Below are positions 47,890-57,849 of a DNA stretch of 64,000 bases, in pieces. Source of the DNA: Hyalella azteca (taxonomy: Eukaryota; Arthropoda; Malacostraca; Amphipoda; Hyalellidae); the NCBI RefSeq assembly GCF_000764305.2, contig NW_025938085.1, positions 429,403 to 493,402 on the forward strand, in the 5' to 3' direction. Under the pieces are notes generated by a model, which had not been told where the DNA came from, did not search any database, and was given only the letters and a program-made list of their open reading frames with translations. Positions within the stretch are counted from its first letter, which is position 1; each line of letters begins with the position of its first letter. The position numbers were made by a program, and so were the translations under genes.

Positions 47890-48006
47890 TTATTGCCTGC
47901 TCCGTAATTTGCTAGGCATTTTAAGACTGAACATATGCTCCTGCATAGCTTCGTCTAGTCTGTTTTTGAAGATGTTCATACTCGGAGCTTCAACGATGCT
48001 ATCAGG
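47890..48006 (-). pseudogene. LINE ORF2 C-terminal end at the N gap
   Basis: Minus-strand frame DSIVEAPSMNIFKNRLDEAM, then QEHMFSLKMPSKLRSRQ and a stop. The ...SMNxFKNRLD... pattern is the usual C-terminus of CR1/Crack-like LINE polymerases. It pairs with the N-terminal part on the other side of the gap. Confidence 0.7.
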
Positions 48007-48716
48007 NNNNNNNNNNNNNNNNNNNNNNNNNNNNNNNNNNNNNNNNNNNNNNNNNNNNNNNNNNNNNNNNNNNNNNNNNNNNNNNNNNNNNNNNNNNNNN
48101 NNNNNNNNNNNNNNNNNNNNNNNNNNNNNNNNNNNNNNNNNNNNNNNNNNNNNNNNNNNNNNNNNNNNNNNNNNNNNNNNNNNNNNNNNNNNNNNNNNNN
48201 NNNNNNNNNNNNNNNNNNNNNNNNNNNNNNNNNNNNNNNNNNNNNNNNNNNNNNNNNNNNNNNNNNNNNNNNNNNNNNNNNNNNNNNNNNNNNNNNNNNN
48301 NNNNNNNNNNNNNNNNNNNNNNNNNNNNNNNNNNNNNNNNNNNNNNNNNNNNNNNNNNNNNNNNNNNNNNNNNNNNNNNNNNNNNNNNNNNNNNNNNNNN
48401 NNNNNNNNNNNNNNNNNNNNNNNNNNNNNNNNNNNNNNNNNNNNNNNNNNNNNNNNNNNNNNNNNNNNNNNNNNNNNNNNNNNNNNNNNNNNNNNNNNNN
48501 NNNNNNNNNNNNNNNNNNNNNNNNNNNNNNNNNNNNNNNNNNNNNNNNNNNNNNNNNNNNNNNNNNNNNNNNNNNNNNNNNNNNNNNNNNNNNNNNNNNN
48601 NNNNNNNNNNNNNNNNNNNNNNNNNNNNNNNNNNNNNNNNNNNNNNNNNNNNNNNNNNNNNNNNNNNNNNNNNNNNNNNNNNNNNNNNNNNNNNNNNNNN
48701 NNNNNNNNNNNNNNNN
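48007..48716. other. Scaffold gap, 710 N
   Basis: Run of undetermined bases. The flanking LINE ends suggest that most of an ORF2 reverse transcriptase lies inside. Confidence 1.
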
Positions 48717-48929
48717 AATGTCTATCCGCTCGTTTTCAATCACAGTTAATAGTTCACTTCTTTTATTCAAAACGGAGTCCGAGTTCGTGTAAAAACATTT
48801 TAAAGCTTTTTGTGCACTTTCACTTTGATTCATGCGTTTATTTCTTACATTATTTACAGGTCTGGTTCTATGGACATGACTTCTTACTTGTCTTCCAGCT
48901 CCGCTGGAAGATATTATAGATGATAACAA
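48717..48929 (-). pseudogene. LINE ORF2 N-terminal end at the N gap
   Basis: Frame from 48929 reads SGAGRQVRSHVHRTRPVNN..., then LKCFYTNSDSVLNKRSELLT and VIENERIDI. This is the start of an apurinic-like endonuclease domain in CR1/Crack-like LINEs. Same strand as 47890-48006. Confidence 0.75.
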
Positions 48930-51689
48930 AGCCTAAATTGAGCTACAATCGATAAAACCTAAAACGTCTAAATAAATTTAATAAAACACGGTTAGAGATG
49001 TTTGAATATTTCAAACAAGTAGAAGTTAGTTGCGCCGACTGCAGTAGCTGGGTTGAAAATTCAAATCAAATTTCTGACGTAATGTATTATTAATTGTATT
49101 TATTTTATATGTCTGATTTCATGAAAAATTGAAATTTTGGGGGCTTCTAGTAACGTGACTACAACTCGATAAATCTCCGCATGTGCCACACGGACACATA
49201 CAGTAACTAGCCGTTCAGCATAAACATGCGCAGCTACATTTGACTTTAGAGCTACGATGCCTCAGCGGTCAGCCCGCGCTCGAGACACCCCAAGCAACAC
49301 CAGTTCCGAACTGTAGCAAAGCTATCGAACCGTATGTCTGCAGCAACTGCTCCAGCCACTATAGTCGTCATGGAGGCGGCACACCAGCACGCAGCTACCT
49401 CCATAATTACCCCGCCTCCCCACTTTGCGGCAGCCAATGCCAGGCTCCAGCACCCCACTTGTCCTGCCCCTCCACCTTGCTGCAGGCAATCGGGTAAGGT
49501 TGGGTCCGGAAAGCTTCATTTGGGTAGAGTCGGGCTTAATTTCTCAGACTACTCTATCCTGGAACTTCCCAGCGCACAGGAAGGAATATGAAAGTAACGC
49601 TGGGATTGAGCAATGCTGGCCACTATTATGCATCACAGTTACTGCTGTAAGGTCAAGCACGGCATGTGCGAAGCGACGTCGGTATCTCAAAACCGAAGAG
49701 GAAACAAATCTTTGAGACGATCAAGAGAGATCGATTGCATGGTACGTCGGGTACGAGACAGGGGCATGGGATTCCATTTCCGAAGCCCAGACCAGCCGTA
49801 TTATCATAATTAATACGAACTCTGACAGAGGACACTCGGAAACGATGCTTCTCTAACGTAGACATCATAGGATTCTTGACAAGCAAAAGCCAACGGAAGA
49901 TAAACCAACAGAAGAGATTCAACTTTTCGGGCACAAACTACAAATTCTGAGAGACATCAGCATCTTTTCTTGGTTTTCTCTGAAACTAATTTCTGTGCTT
50001 GGCATAGGAAACATTCACCATTGTGCGTCAATAATACACAGAAATTTAAAGGACACAGAACTTGAACAATTCTGTGAGGTTTATCTTGTACAGAACGGAT
50101 TTAATGCAATATTTCTGGAACTTAAATTTAAGCTACACGAATTAAATCCCTAAAATAAGTGCGATAGAAATTGCTTCAAACATACCGGCAAACAAGAGAT
50201 GTTTTTCGAAACCAGTTAATTTTTGATTCCCTGATTTAGTTCAAACTTGTATTTATTCTATCTACGATAATGCTGAAATCCATTATACCCTATTGTTCTA
50301 GTCATAGGACTCGGATATGAAGAGTCTGAAGAGTTCGCCACTATGGCTCCCAACACGGAAGATGCAAGCCATACTCGAATTTACCTTCACTACAGAGTAC
50401 CGAGTTTCTCTAGCTACGTTAACCGACACCGTCAGTGAAGTCGTGTCAACATCTCCAGGAGCTCAGAGTGGAACGCTCCTGCACTACTTCCTTGAAACGG
50501 TCACGTAACAGACAAATCTATGGCTAAAGGTTTTTTTTTTCTTGAAAATGAAATCTTCACTGCAGATAGGAGTACAGGTTTATTCCATATAAAAATAATG
50601 GTACGAGGCTACTACAGTAATGGTATTTCAAACAAGCAAGCTACAAGTCTTTAGAAGATGGAACTCTTGGAACCAGCGACTGAGGCTCCACAGCATACGC
50701 ATGATCAGAACGGTCAACGATAGAATAGAATGTTGCAAACCAAACGTGACAATATTGAACATAAAATCAAATTCTATTACCACTCTGAAAACTGGATCTA
50801 AATTTTCGTTCTAAATGAAATATGACTGTTTAAGATCACATGCTAGCTTCTCACGCATGCTGGCGAGAAATGTCAAGACATCGAGGAAGTCAAAGTTACG
50901 TTAAAAGCACTTAATCGTTACTCCTATTAAGAAACTTCATATAGCTGATAATGAACCGGAGAAATTATGCGACAAAATACAATCCAATTGCTCAAGCATA
51001 TTAATTTAAATATAAATAACCAATTTTAAAACTCAACATCAAATATGAAAATCAGACCATATGTCACAATGAATTATATTCAGCACAAAACAATATCCGT
51101 AAACATGTTTTACAGGACGCCTGAAATCCATCTTCATCACTGCAGGGCTGAGGCATATTTTTTACCATCTCAACTTGCAACAAAATCCAAGCTCAAGGGC
51201 ACAAACTAAAAGAGAAACAACGAGAAATTTGTGAAGAAAAAGCATAGAAATATTATCAGGCCAAAAAAGTTTGTATGGCATCAGTGATTGGCTCTTTGAA
51301 AGAGGTGCAAATAAAAAAAAATAATTCGAACCAAAACCCCGTCAATTGTAAGGAATAAGCTAACAAGCTCCAGCAAGACGCTGTTAAGTCTTCAGTGGGA
51401 TCACTGATAACAGACACTAAGGAGCATAAAACAATCTAAAATTACATTATACAGAACTGTACAAAATGCACCAATAACATCAATAAGGCAACAACTATTT
51501 TGGCATCATTGGTTGAAGCCAGTAATTATCCGCCATGTCGTCTAAAATATCACCGTTTAAAATTATATCAAATTGAAACCACAAGATAATTGTTAATTAA
51601 TAGCAGAACCAGCATCAATAATAATGTCATGTTGATGACGAATAAGTGTTGACACTCAAGCAATACAGCCACTGCGCCATACTGCCACC
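48930..51689. other. Intergenic, nothing firmly recognised
   Basis: Mostly AT-rich, with a GC-richer patch at 49240-49500 whose short frames lack homology that I recognise. Part of the 51-52 kb stretch may be the 3' UTR of the p62-like gene. Confidence 0.4.
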
Positions 51690-51890
51690 GTCCACGTGCA
51701 GGCATTACGCCACACTGCCACCGTCCCCGTGCAGGCATTACGCCACACTGCCACCGTCAGGCATTACGCCACACTGCCACCGTCCACATGCAGGCATTAC
51801 GCCACACTGCCACCGTCCACGTGCAGGCATTACGCCACACTGCCACCGTCCACGTGCAGGCATTACGCCACACTGCCACCGTCCACGGCG
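51690..51890. repeat. 33-bp minisatellite, about six units
   Basis: Units of gcaggcattacgccacactg + ccaccgtccacgt, one of them shortened. Since 33 is divisible by three, every frame shows an 11-residue periodicity, so the open frames here are not evidence of coding. Confidence 0.9.
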
Positions 51891-52173
51891 CAATGTAAGA
51901 ACTTAGCTGCTATCACATAACTACACAAGGCAGCAGCTAACACGCTGATATTCTTGCTTAATATCAGAACTAATTGCTGCTCAGGTAACCGTGTGGATAA
52001 ATACCTACGAAATTATTGGAAGAATTGCATATCCTGTTCAGCTCATAAGTGAAATGCATTTAACTGTCAAGAAAGAAGTATATATTGCAGGCTATTTTTT
52101 GAAGCAATTTTTGACATTTGAATGTTTTGAAATGTAGAAATAATGAAAAGAAGAATATTTGACTTGTAAAAAG

Positions 52174-53573
52174 TTACTCAATGGCAAGAAGCTCGAAGCT
52201 ACTGCTGCTGCTGCCACAGCTGTCACAGTCATCAAGACTTCTCGATACAGAAGGAATTCTGCGCTCACAATCCAAACCTTCCTTAATCAGCTCAACTATG
52301 GATTTATCAAAAGGCTTCCTACTAGTGTCACTTGATAATCCGAGCGTGTTACAACAATGATTTTGCATATTACCTTCTGAACTCTGACAACAATCTTTCC
52401 AGTGAAGTGAATTTGATGCTAAACTTAGTGATGAATCTTCCACTGCATTCCTTATTTGCTCTTGTATAGTAAGCTGGCTTTCAGCAGAGCCAGCAGCACC
52501 TATTTGCTGCTTTGCTGTCAAGTTTGTGGTCTCATTTATAGATAGCGACGCCATAGACTGAATAACTTCATGCGTTTTTGTTCCATTTTTTTCAGATGGA
52601 CGCTTGGACTTTCTCAGACTTGAGTGACGAACAAGTTTTTGAGGTAGACTGGCATTCCTCAGCAGGAACAACTGAAATAAATAAGAGGAGTTAGACATGC
52701 AATTAACCTAATAGTCCAAATACCTTCACGGCAAACCTCTAAATACCTGAACCTCCACATACATTATCAGCATGAACAATCAAATTTAGAAACAAACGTT
52801 GCTAAATTGAAAAAAGTGAAACATCAATTTCAGTGTTTCCAAGTTGCACACTGCAAGTTAATCAGTCAGAAAGTGATATATTGAAAAAGCAAGAAGAAAT
52901 TGAACAAGATTTATCATCATTTCCACAACATGCAAGTTCAATCATGAAATATAATTTAAAAGTAGTTACAACGCTGAAAGTTTAACATCACAAATATTAT
53001 TAGTTAAAAGTTTAAACAATACTTGAAGAATTTGGTGAGTATTGAGACAAAGTCTTACTTGAGCATGTGTTGCTGGTGAGTCTCTGTTGAGACAAAGTCT
53101 TACTTGAGCATGTGTTGCTGGTGAGTCTCTGTTAAGGCTGCTGATGCGGATCATGTTGTGCTGAGCATGAAGCTGATCCCTCTCACAGTCCTGACAGAGA
53201 TCAGTGTTGGGACAGGTCAAGCATCTGTACCTGAATCCCACCACAGGGCCATCACAGCTGTCACAAAGCACATGAGGATGCACCAAGTCATCAAATTCAT
53301 CAACCTTGTTTCCAGTAACTTCAGATATAAGAGGATTGATTTCAGCTGGGGTGATTTTTTCAGCATCCTGTTTAAGGCAAGATTCAGTAACATGTGAGCT
53401 GTAACCACGTGTTGAACTTTCTGATGAGCAAAGCCACGGGGAGGACATTTTGCTTTGCCGAGATGAAGTTGAGTATCTTGGGTCACAGTATTTAGTAGTG
53501 CCATTTCTCTGACTTCTCTCACGATCTCTTGCATCTTGGATGAAATTTATCAAAGGTTTCCCAAAGTACACAT
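52174..53573 (-). CDS. p62/SQSTM1-like ZZ zinc-finger gene, last two exons
   Basis: The upstream exon (53104-53573) has an acceptor ccag|ATGTGTACTT. It encodes YFGKPLINFIQDARDRERSQ, a Ser-rich linker, and a ZZ zinc finger: HPHVLCDSCDGPVVGFRYRC, LTCPNTDLCQDCE, then H..H (HAQHNM). It ends at ATHAQ|gtaagac. The final exon (52174-52671) has an acceptor atttcag|TTGTTC and encodes LRNASLPQKLVRH through FDKSIVELIKEGL to the C-terminus SSSSSFELLAIE. In p62 the ZZ finger follows a PB1 domain and precedes LC3-binding and UBA parts; it is an autophagy receptor. No PB1 exon was found in the window, and the C-terminus lacks an obvious UBA. It ends in a serine-rich FELL, which fits an LC3-interacting motif. 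Another ZZ protein (NBR1-like) is possible. Confidence 0.65.
53043..53132 (-). repeat. 45-bp tandem duplication across a splice donor of the p62-like gene
   Basis: Two 45-bp copies, each with GCTCAA|gtaagac. Boundaries lie at 53104 and 53059. The duplicated part is in frame and open, so use of the second donor would add 15 residues (VRLCLNRDSPATHAQ). Confidence 0.93.
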
Positions 53574-54282
53574 CTGGAAATGTAGCAAGATTATTGAGAA
53601 TTACAAAGAGTTCATAATTATGCATTACTAACTGCCTTATTAAATAAAGAAGTGGTAAACACTCTTATGTGGTAAAACAAAGTATTTTAATCATTGCTTG
53701 GATGACAATTTCATAGTATACAATCATGAAAAAGAAGTTTTCTATCTTTATTGGCGGCCACAAGGTGAGATTGGTTGCAATATTAACAAAAAAGTTCAGG
53801 GTAAAGGACCTCTCACTATTTCAACTGACTTCCTAACCTTATGATTTTTTTTTTTTGCTACTGGGATATAAGTAATAATAAATGAAAATTTAGATAGTGA
53901 AATGAATGATAAGGTGAAAAATTAGTTTGAAGAGATAAAAATCAAAGTTTGGATGCTTACCTTTCTGGGCATTTAGAGGCATTATTGACAATTCTTCTAG
54001 GTTAGCTCATAGGTTCACCATAATTAGTATCTGCAGGATATTTATATATTGAAATAGATTGGACATCAATGAAGTGGATAAACCATGCAACTAATTTCCT
54101 GTTCAAACATGAAACATGATAGCTCATCAGAAACATGATCACACTTAAATATGTACATCACATGGGATATAAGTACTACAGTGCTGACTGCTGACTGCAG
54201 CAGCTGCTCACGTACTTTTACTATTTTCATGGCCAAATGAAGTGCTGAGCAATAAATGAAGCAATTGCACTGACATTTAGCC
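53574..54282. other. Intron or upstream flank of the p62-like gene, nothing recognised
   Basis: AT-rich; earlier exons (PB1) of the gene are not apparent here. Confidence 0.4.
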
Positions 54283-54284
54283 TA

Positions 54285-55598
54285 CCATCAAATGGGGGTT
54301 ATAAGGGACGGTTTTGAGCATTTTTTGTTAATAACTTCTTACCATGAAACATATCATAAACAAGTCTTGGCTCATTTTATAGCTCTTTGCGAGGGCTATC
54401 GAATGGCATCTTAAAAAAATTCCATATGCTATTCGTAAGGTGCAAGACGCAAAATAAAACCGTCCCAAATTACCCCTAGGAACGGAGTAATCCGGGACAC
54501 TTGAAATAAAACGTGATTTTAAAATGTTTGAAACATGCAGAGTGTATTCATCCATAACTAACAGTACTCTGAAGTCACCCTCTTTCATTGTAGATGATGT
54601 AGATGTAGAATAAATGACATTTTCTGTGTTTTTTATTTGTTTATTCTTTACTTATATGATATCACCATATTCATTCATTACTGAATTATTGACGTGATAC
54701 TACCGTAGCCATGGACATGCCATTGAGCATTTACAACAACCTTGTCCACTGCAAGCTTCATATCAGCAGCCATTTAGCATTTTTTCTGATCTGTAAGCTT
54801 ACAGGATGGCTTGTAATTTCACACCAATTTAATTGGATTAAGTAAATTCACTATAAAAAAGATCATAAAAAATACCTATACCTGAAACAGAAAGGAATGT
54901 TTTAGTAACAACCATTATATGTTTTTCAGAAATAAATCATAGTTTAGGTTATTTCCTTTCATTCTATGATGCCCAGTACACAATTCTATATACTATGACA
55001 TTCTGTGCACAATTTTGTGAAGACTGATGATGCATTAATTTTTTGGTAAGTGAAACTTTTTTCACTGAGTGAGGTAAATGTAATCAAAATTCTTTATTAT
55101 TAATCAATTTTTTTTTGTTAACTGGAGCCTTTGCTAACCAAGGTTAAACTGTAAGTGCATTTTTAGGGGTGTCCCTTACTACCCTGGGGGGTCTCCCACT
55201 CTCCCTTATTACCCCATTGCACGGAAACGACTGCCATTTTTCTTTGGAATGAGATAGGCAAATTCCGTCAATTGCGTTTTCAAGCCAACAACTGTGTGCA
55301 ACTTTTATGTAAGTACAATTTTTTAATACAGCAAATATTTTTTTTGCTCCAGACCTTAGTACAGGTTCTTTTCCAAAATTGCACTTTTCACACTTTTTTT
55401 TCAGTGATTTTTCAGAGGTAGTAAATGAATGATTATTTAACTAGCTTTGTACATAATAGATTGTAACAATGTTGAAGTTTACGCCACTATTTTTAGTTTT
55501 GCAATATATTGATTTGTTTAGCTGCTATAAAATTTCTACAAAATGTGGTATGCTTGTCCCGATTTACCCCGCCCATCACTTATTACCCCGTTTGATGG
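54285..55598. mobile_element. Repeat family B, copy 2 (complete ends)
   Basis: Ends ccatcaaatgggg... and ...ccccgtttgatgg are inverted and bounded by TA at 54283 and 55599, giving a 1,314-bp element. The minus-strand frame 54328-54588 reads VLLVMDEYTLHVSNI. This resembles the LLxxDGHxSH block of pogo/jerky-type DDE transposases but is cut short. Together with the TA duplication, this suggests an internally deleted pogo/Tc1-like derivative. Confidence 0.75.
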
Positions 55599-55600
55599 TA

Positions 55601-56439
55601 TATCATCAATCAATTAACATGACTAGACACATACAAATGAATAAAAATATCTAAAAAGTTATGCAAAAGGGAAAAACATTCATCATTTTCCCAAAACCTA
55701 AACAAAACCCTTAGTTGGCTCATGAGTAGCTTCATATTCAATATTCTTTGTGTACCTCAAATGGAAAAGAAAAAACAAAATACATCAGCTTTGTTTTCAA
55801 GATTATGAAATCTTAGACAATAAAAATCAAATACTATAATTTGACCACAATTAATGAAATTTCTCACTACATGGAGCCCAGATGGCAGAATTCTGGAGAG
55901 GTAATGAGAACAAATACACATATGGGATAATAAAATCTATAACAGAAACACATCATTGTTCTGTCATCACACCAAATACATAGACTAATTAAGAATTGAG
56001 ACACCATCTTGTAACCTACCATTGAACACCAAGCCAATAGCATTTACCAATCAACATGACAAAACCTTAACCAGCACTCAGAACCCTCATATGGTGAAAT
56101 TCAAGGAAGGGAAGTTCCATTGGTTTTTTTCCATTACTGAATCATAATAAGCTGTTTAATAAACAACAAACATTTCCTAAAACACATGAGGTGTACAAAA
56201 ACTCAAATTGGGAGACAAAATAATTCAGGATCCCTGTTTTATTTTTAATGTTTTCTCTGGTGAAGTCAGTAAGACAATATCATGGATATGAAAACATGAA
56301 TCTGGACATCTTTCATACCTGGACATGTACAGGGTGGCACGTGGTAATTTGCTGATTTGGGAATGAAATAAAAAAATTATGATCACTAGAAAAATTTATT
56401 TGATATTTGAATTATACTGAATGGTAATAGAATTTAAAA
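55601..56439. other. Intergenic, nothing recognised
   Basis: AT-rich sequence without repeat or coding signal that I can support. Confidence 0.4.
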
Positions 56440-56805
56440 ATTACATGGTTTTAAATAGTGTATCCAGCAAATGTCAAATTTTGCATTCCACACACTGCTG
56501 CATATGTTTTTTTGAACTTTTCGTGAACTCTAACAAGCATGCCCACTGGTATTCTGCCAATTTCAGCTTCAATATTGTTCCTTAGGTCTTCCAAGGTGTT
56601 GGGGTGGTTGAAATGCACCTTAGACTTCAGGTAACCCAAAAGAAAAAAAATTGCATGGGGCTAAACTTGGTGAGCGTGCTGGCCAGGTCACATCACCCCT
56701 CAAAGAGATAGGCCGTCCAGGAAACATTTGCCTCAAACAATTCATGGTAACCCTTGCTGCGTGTGCAGTGGCATCATCCTGTTGGAACTTCTGACTAAAT
56801 GTCTC
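56440..56805 (-). pseudogene. Tc1/mariner-like transposase remnant, 3' half
   Basis: The minus-strand frames contain FQQDDATAHAARVTMNCLRQ (a catalytic D block), MFPGRPISLRGDVTWPARSP, SLAPCNFF, GYLKSKVHFNHPNTLEDLRN and RIPVGMLVRVHEKF. Frameshifts occur after SLAPCNFF and near the end. It is the same superfamily as 16283-16880. Confidence 0.8.
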
Positions 56806-56829
56806 TTCTTAACAGCTCTGGCATCCAGA

Positions 56830-57333
56830 AACTGAGCATCAGAGCTAGCTAACGCTTCTAGATCAGGGTGCTCCATCTCACCCACCGACGTATCGATCGC
56901 AGTCCTACCGGGCTTCATCTACAAAAACCAGTCAGTAGACAGGTGTCCACCACCCATCTCTTTCCCTACATTGGGTGGGAAACATGCGTTATGCCCTGCT
57001 TACCACTTGAAGGAATACCTCAAGCGCACGACCTCATGGGAACACAGGAACCACGTCTTCCTGGAGCCCAAGTCTCATAAGCCACTCGACGCCGGGAGAT
57101 GCTCTTTTTGGCTGGCTCACGCCCTTCGTTCCTTCAGCGACTCGCCAGGAAATCCATCGGGCCACGACATCCGCCGGGCCAGCCACTCCATCGCCTGGAT
57201 GCGCAACGTATCCATGGAGGAAATCATGCGCAACGGCTTCTGGAGCACCCCCAACGTGTTCATCCGTTGCTATCAGAGGACGTTATCGGTTCCCAAAATA
57301 CAGTTCGTGGCAGGGAGAACGGTCATTAATTAG
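56830..57333 (+). pseudogene. DIRS-like tyrosine recombinase, C-terminal part
   Basis: Continuous frame: ASELANASRSGCSI, AVLPGFIYKNQSVD, PTLGGKHALCPAYHLKEYLK, SGHDIRRASHSIAWMRNVSM and FWSTPNVFIRCYQRTL. HDIR fits the H-x-x-R box, and the Tyr in RCYQR fits the nucleophile. An in-frame TGA directly precedes ASEL, where the first conserved Arg (R-x-SEL) would be expected, suggesting CGA to TGA decay. Confidence 0.8.
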
Positions 57334-57380
57334 TGCCATGAAAGTTTCCTCCCCCAGACCCTAAAGGGCGACTTTGGTAG

Positions 57381-57743
57381 AAAAGCAAACAGCCTAAAAC
57401 GGAGTTTGCTCTAATTATTTTTGTTTGAGGAACGAAAACAATCTAATTAGAGCTCGGAGTTTTAGTGTGCTGAGGCCATCTCCTCCCCAAACTTTATTAC
57501 GCGGACAGTGCTGCGATTGAGAGAGCATGCAGGCCGCGCCTACATCGCGGCGCCGCTCAAGGTCAGCGGAAAGGAAAGCTGGCAAAGGCGGAAACCATAT
57601 CCGCAGAGCTTTCTTCCTTTTTCTTTACTGATACAATTAAATTCGAGGAAGAAACAATTCAAAGATCAAATAGAGCTTTCAACATGTTAAAAGCAAACAG
57701 CCTAAAACTCCGAGCTCTAATTAGATTGTTTTCGTTCCTCAAA
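57381..57743. repeat. Direct and inverted repeats downstream of the DIRS recombinase
   Basis: A 20-bp direct repeat aaaagcaaacagcctaaaac occurs at 57381-57400 and 57689-57708. A 42-bp perfect inverted repeat pairs 57424-57465 with 57702-57743. Such combined repeat termini are typical of DIRS/Ngaro-type retroelements. Confidence 0.85.
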
Positions 57744-57849
57744 CGAAAATTATCATAGACAAGTACCATTCGGAGTTCAGTTATGACACAACCGTTATCC
57801 TGAAAAAGTAAGGCCCAATGATGCCTACTCGCGATATGGCGCACCACAC

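Noticed and set aside
47909..48929. Open frames of more than 300 residues across the N gap
   Set aside because: They are created by undetermined bases; only the short LINE ends on each side are supported.
49240..49600. Overlapping short open frames in a GC-richer patch
   Set aside because: Several frames on both strands are equally open, without recognisable domains, splice signals or homology.
51646..51920. Histidine/proline-rich proteins of 74-86 residues
   Set aside because: They are the translation of a 33-bp minisatellite, open in more than one frame.
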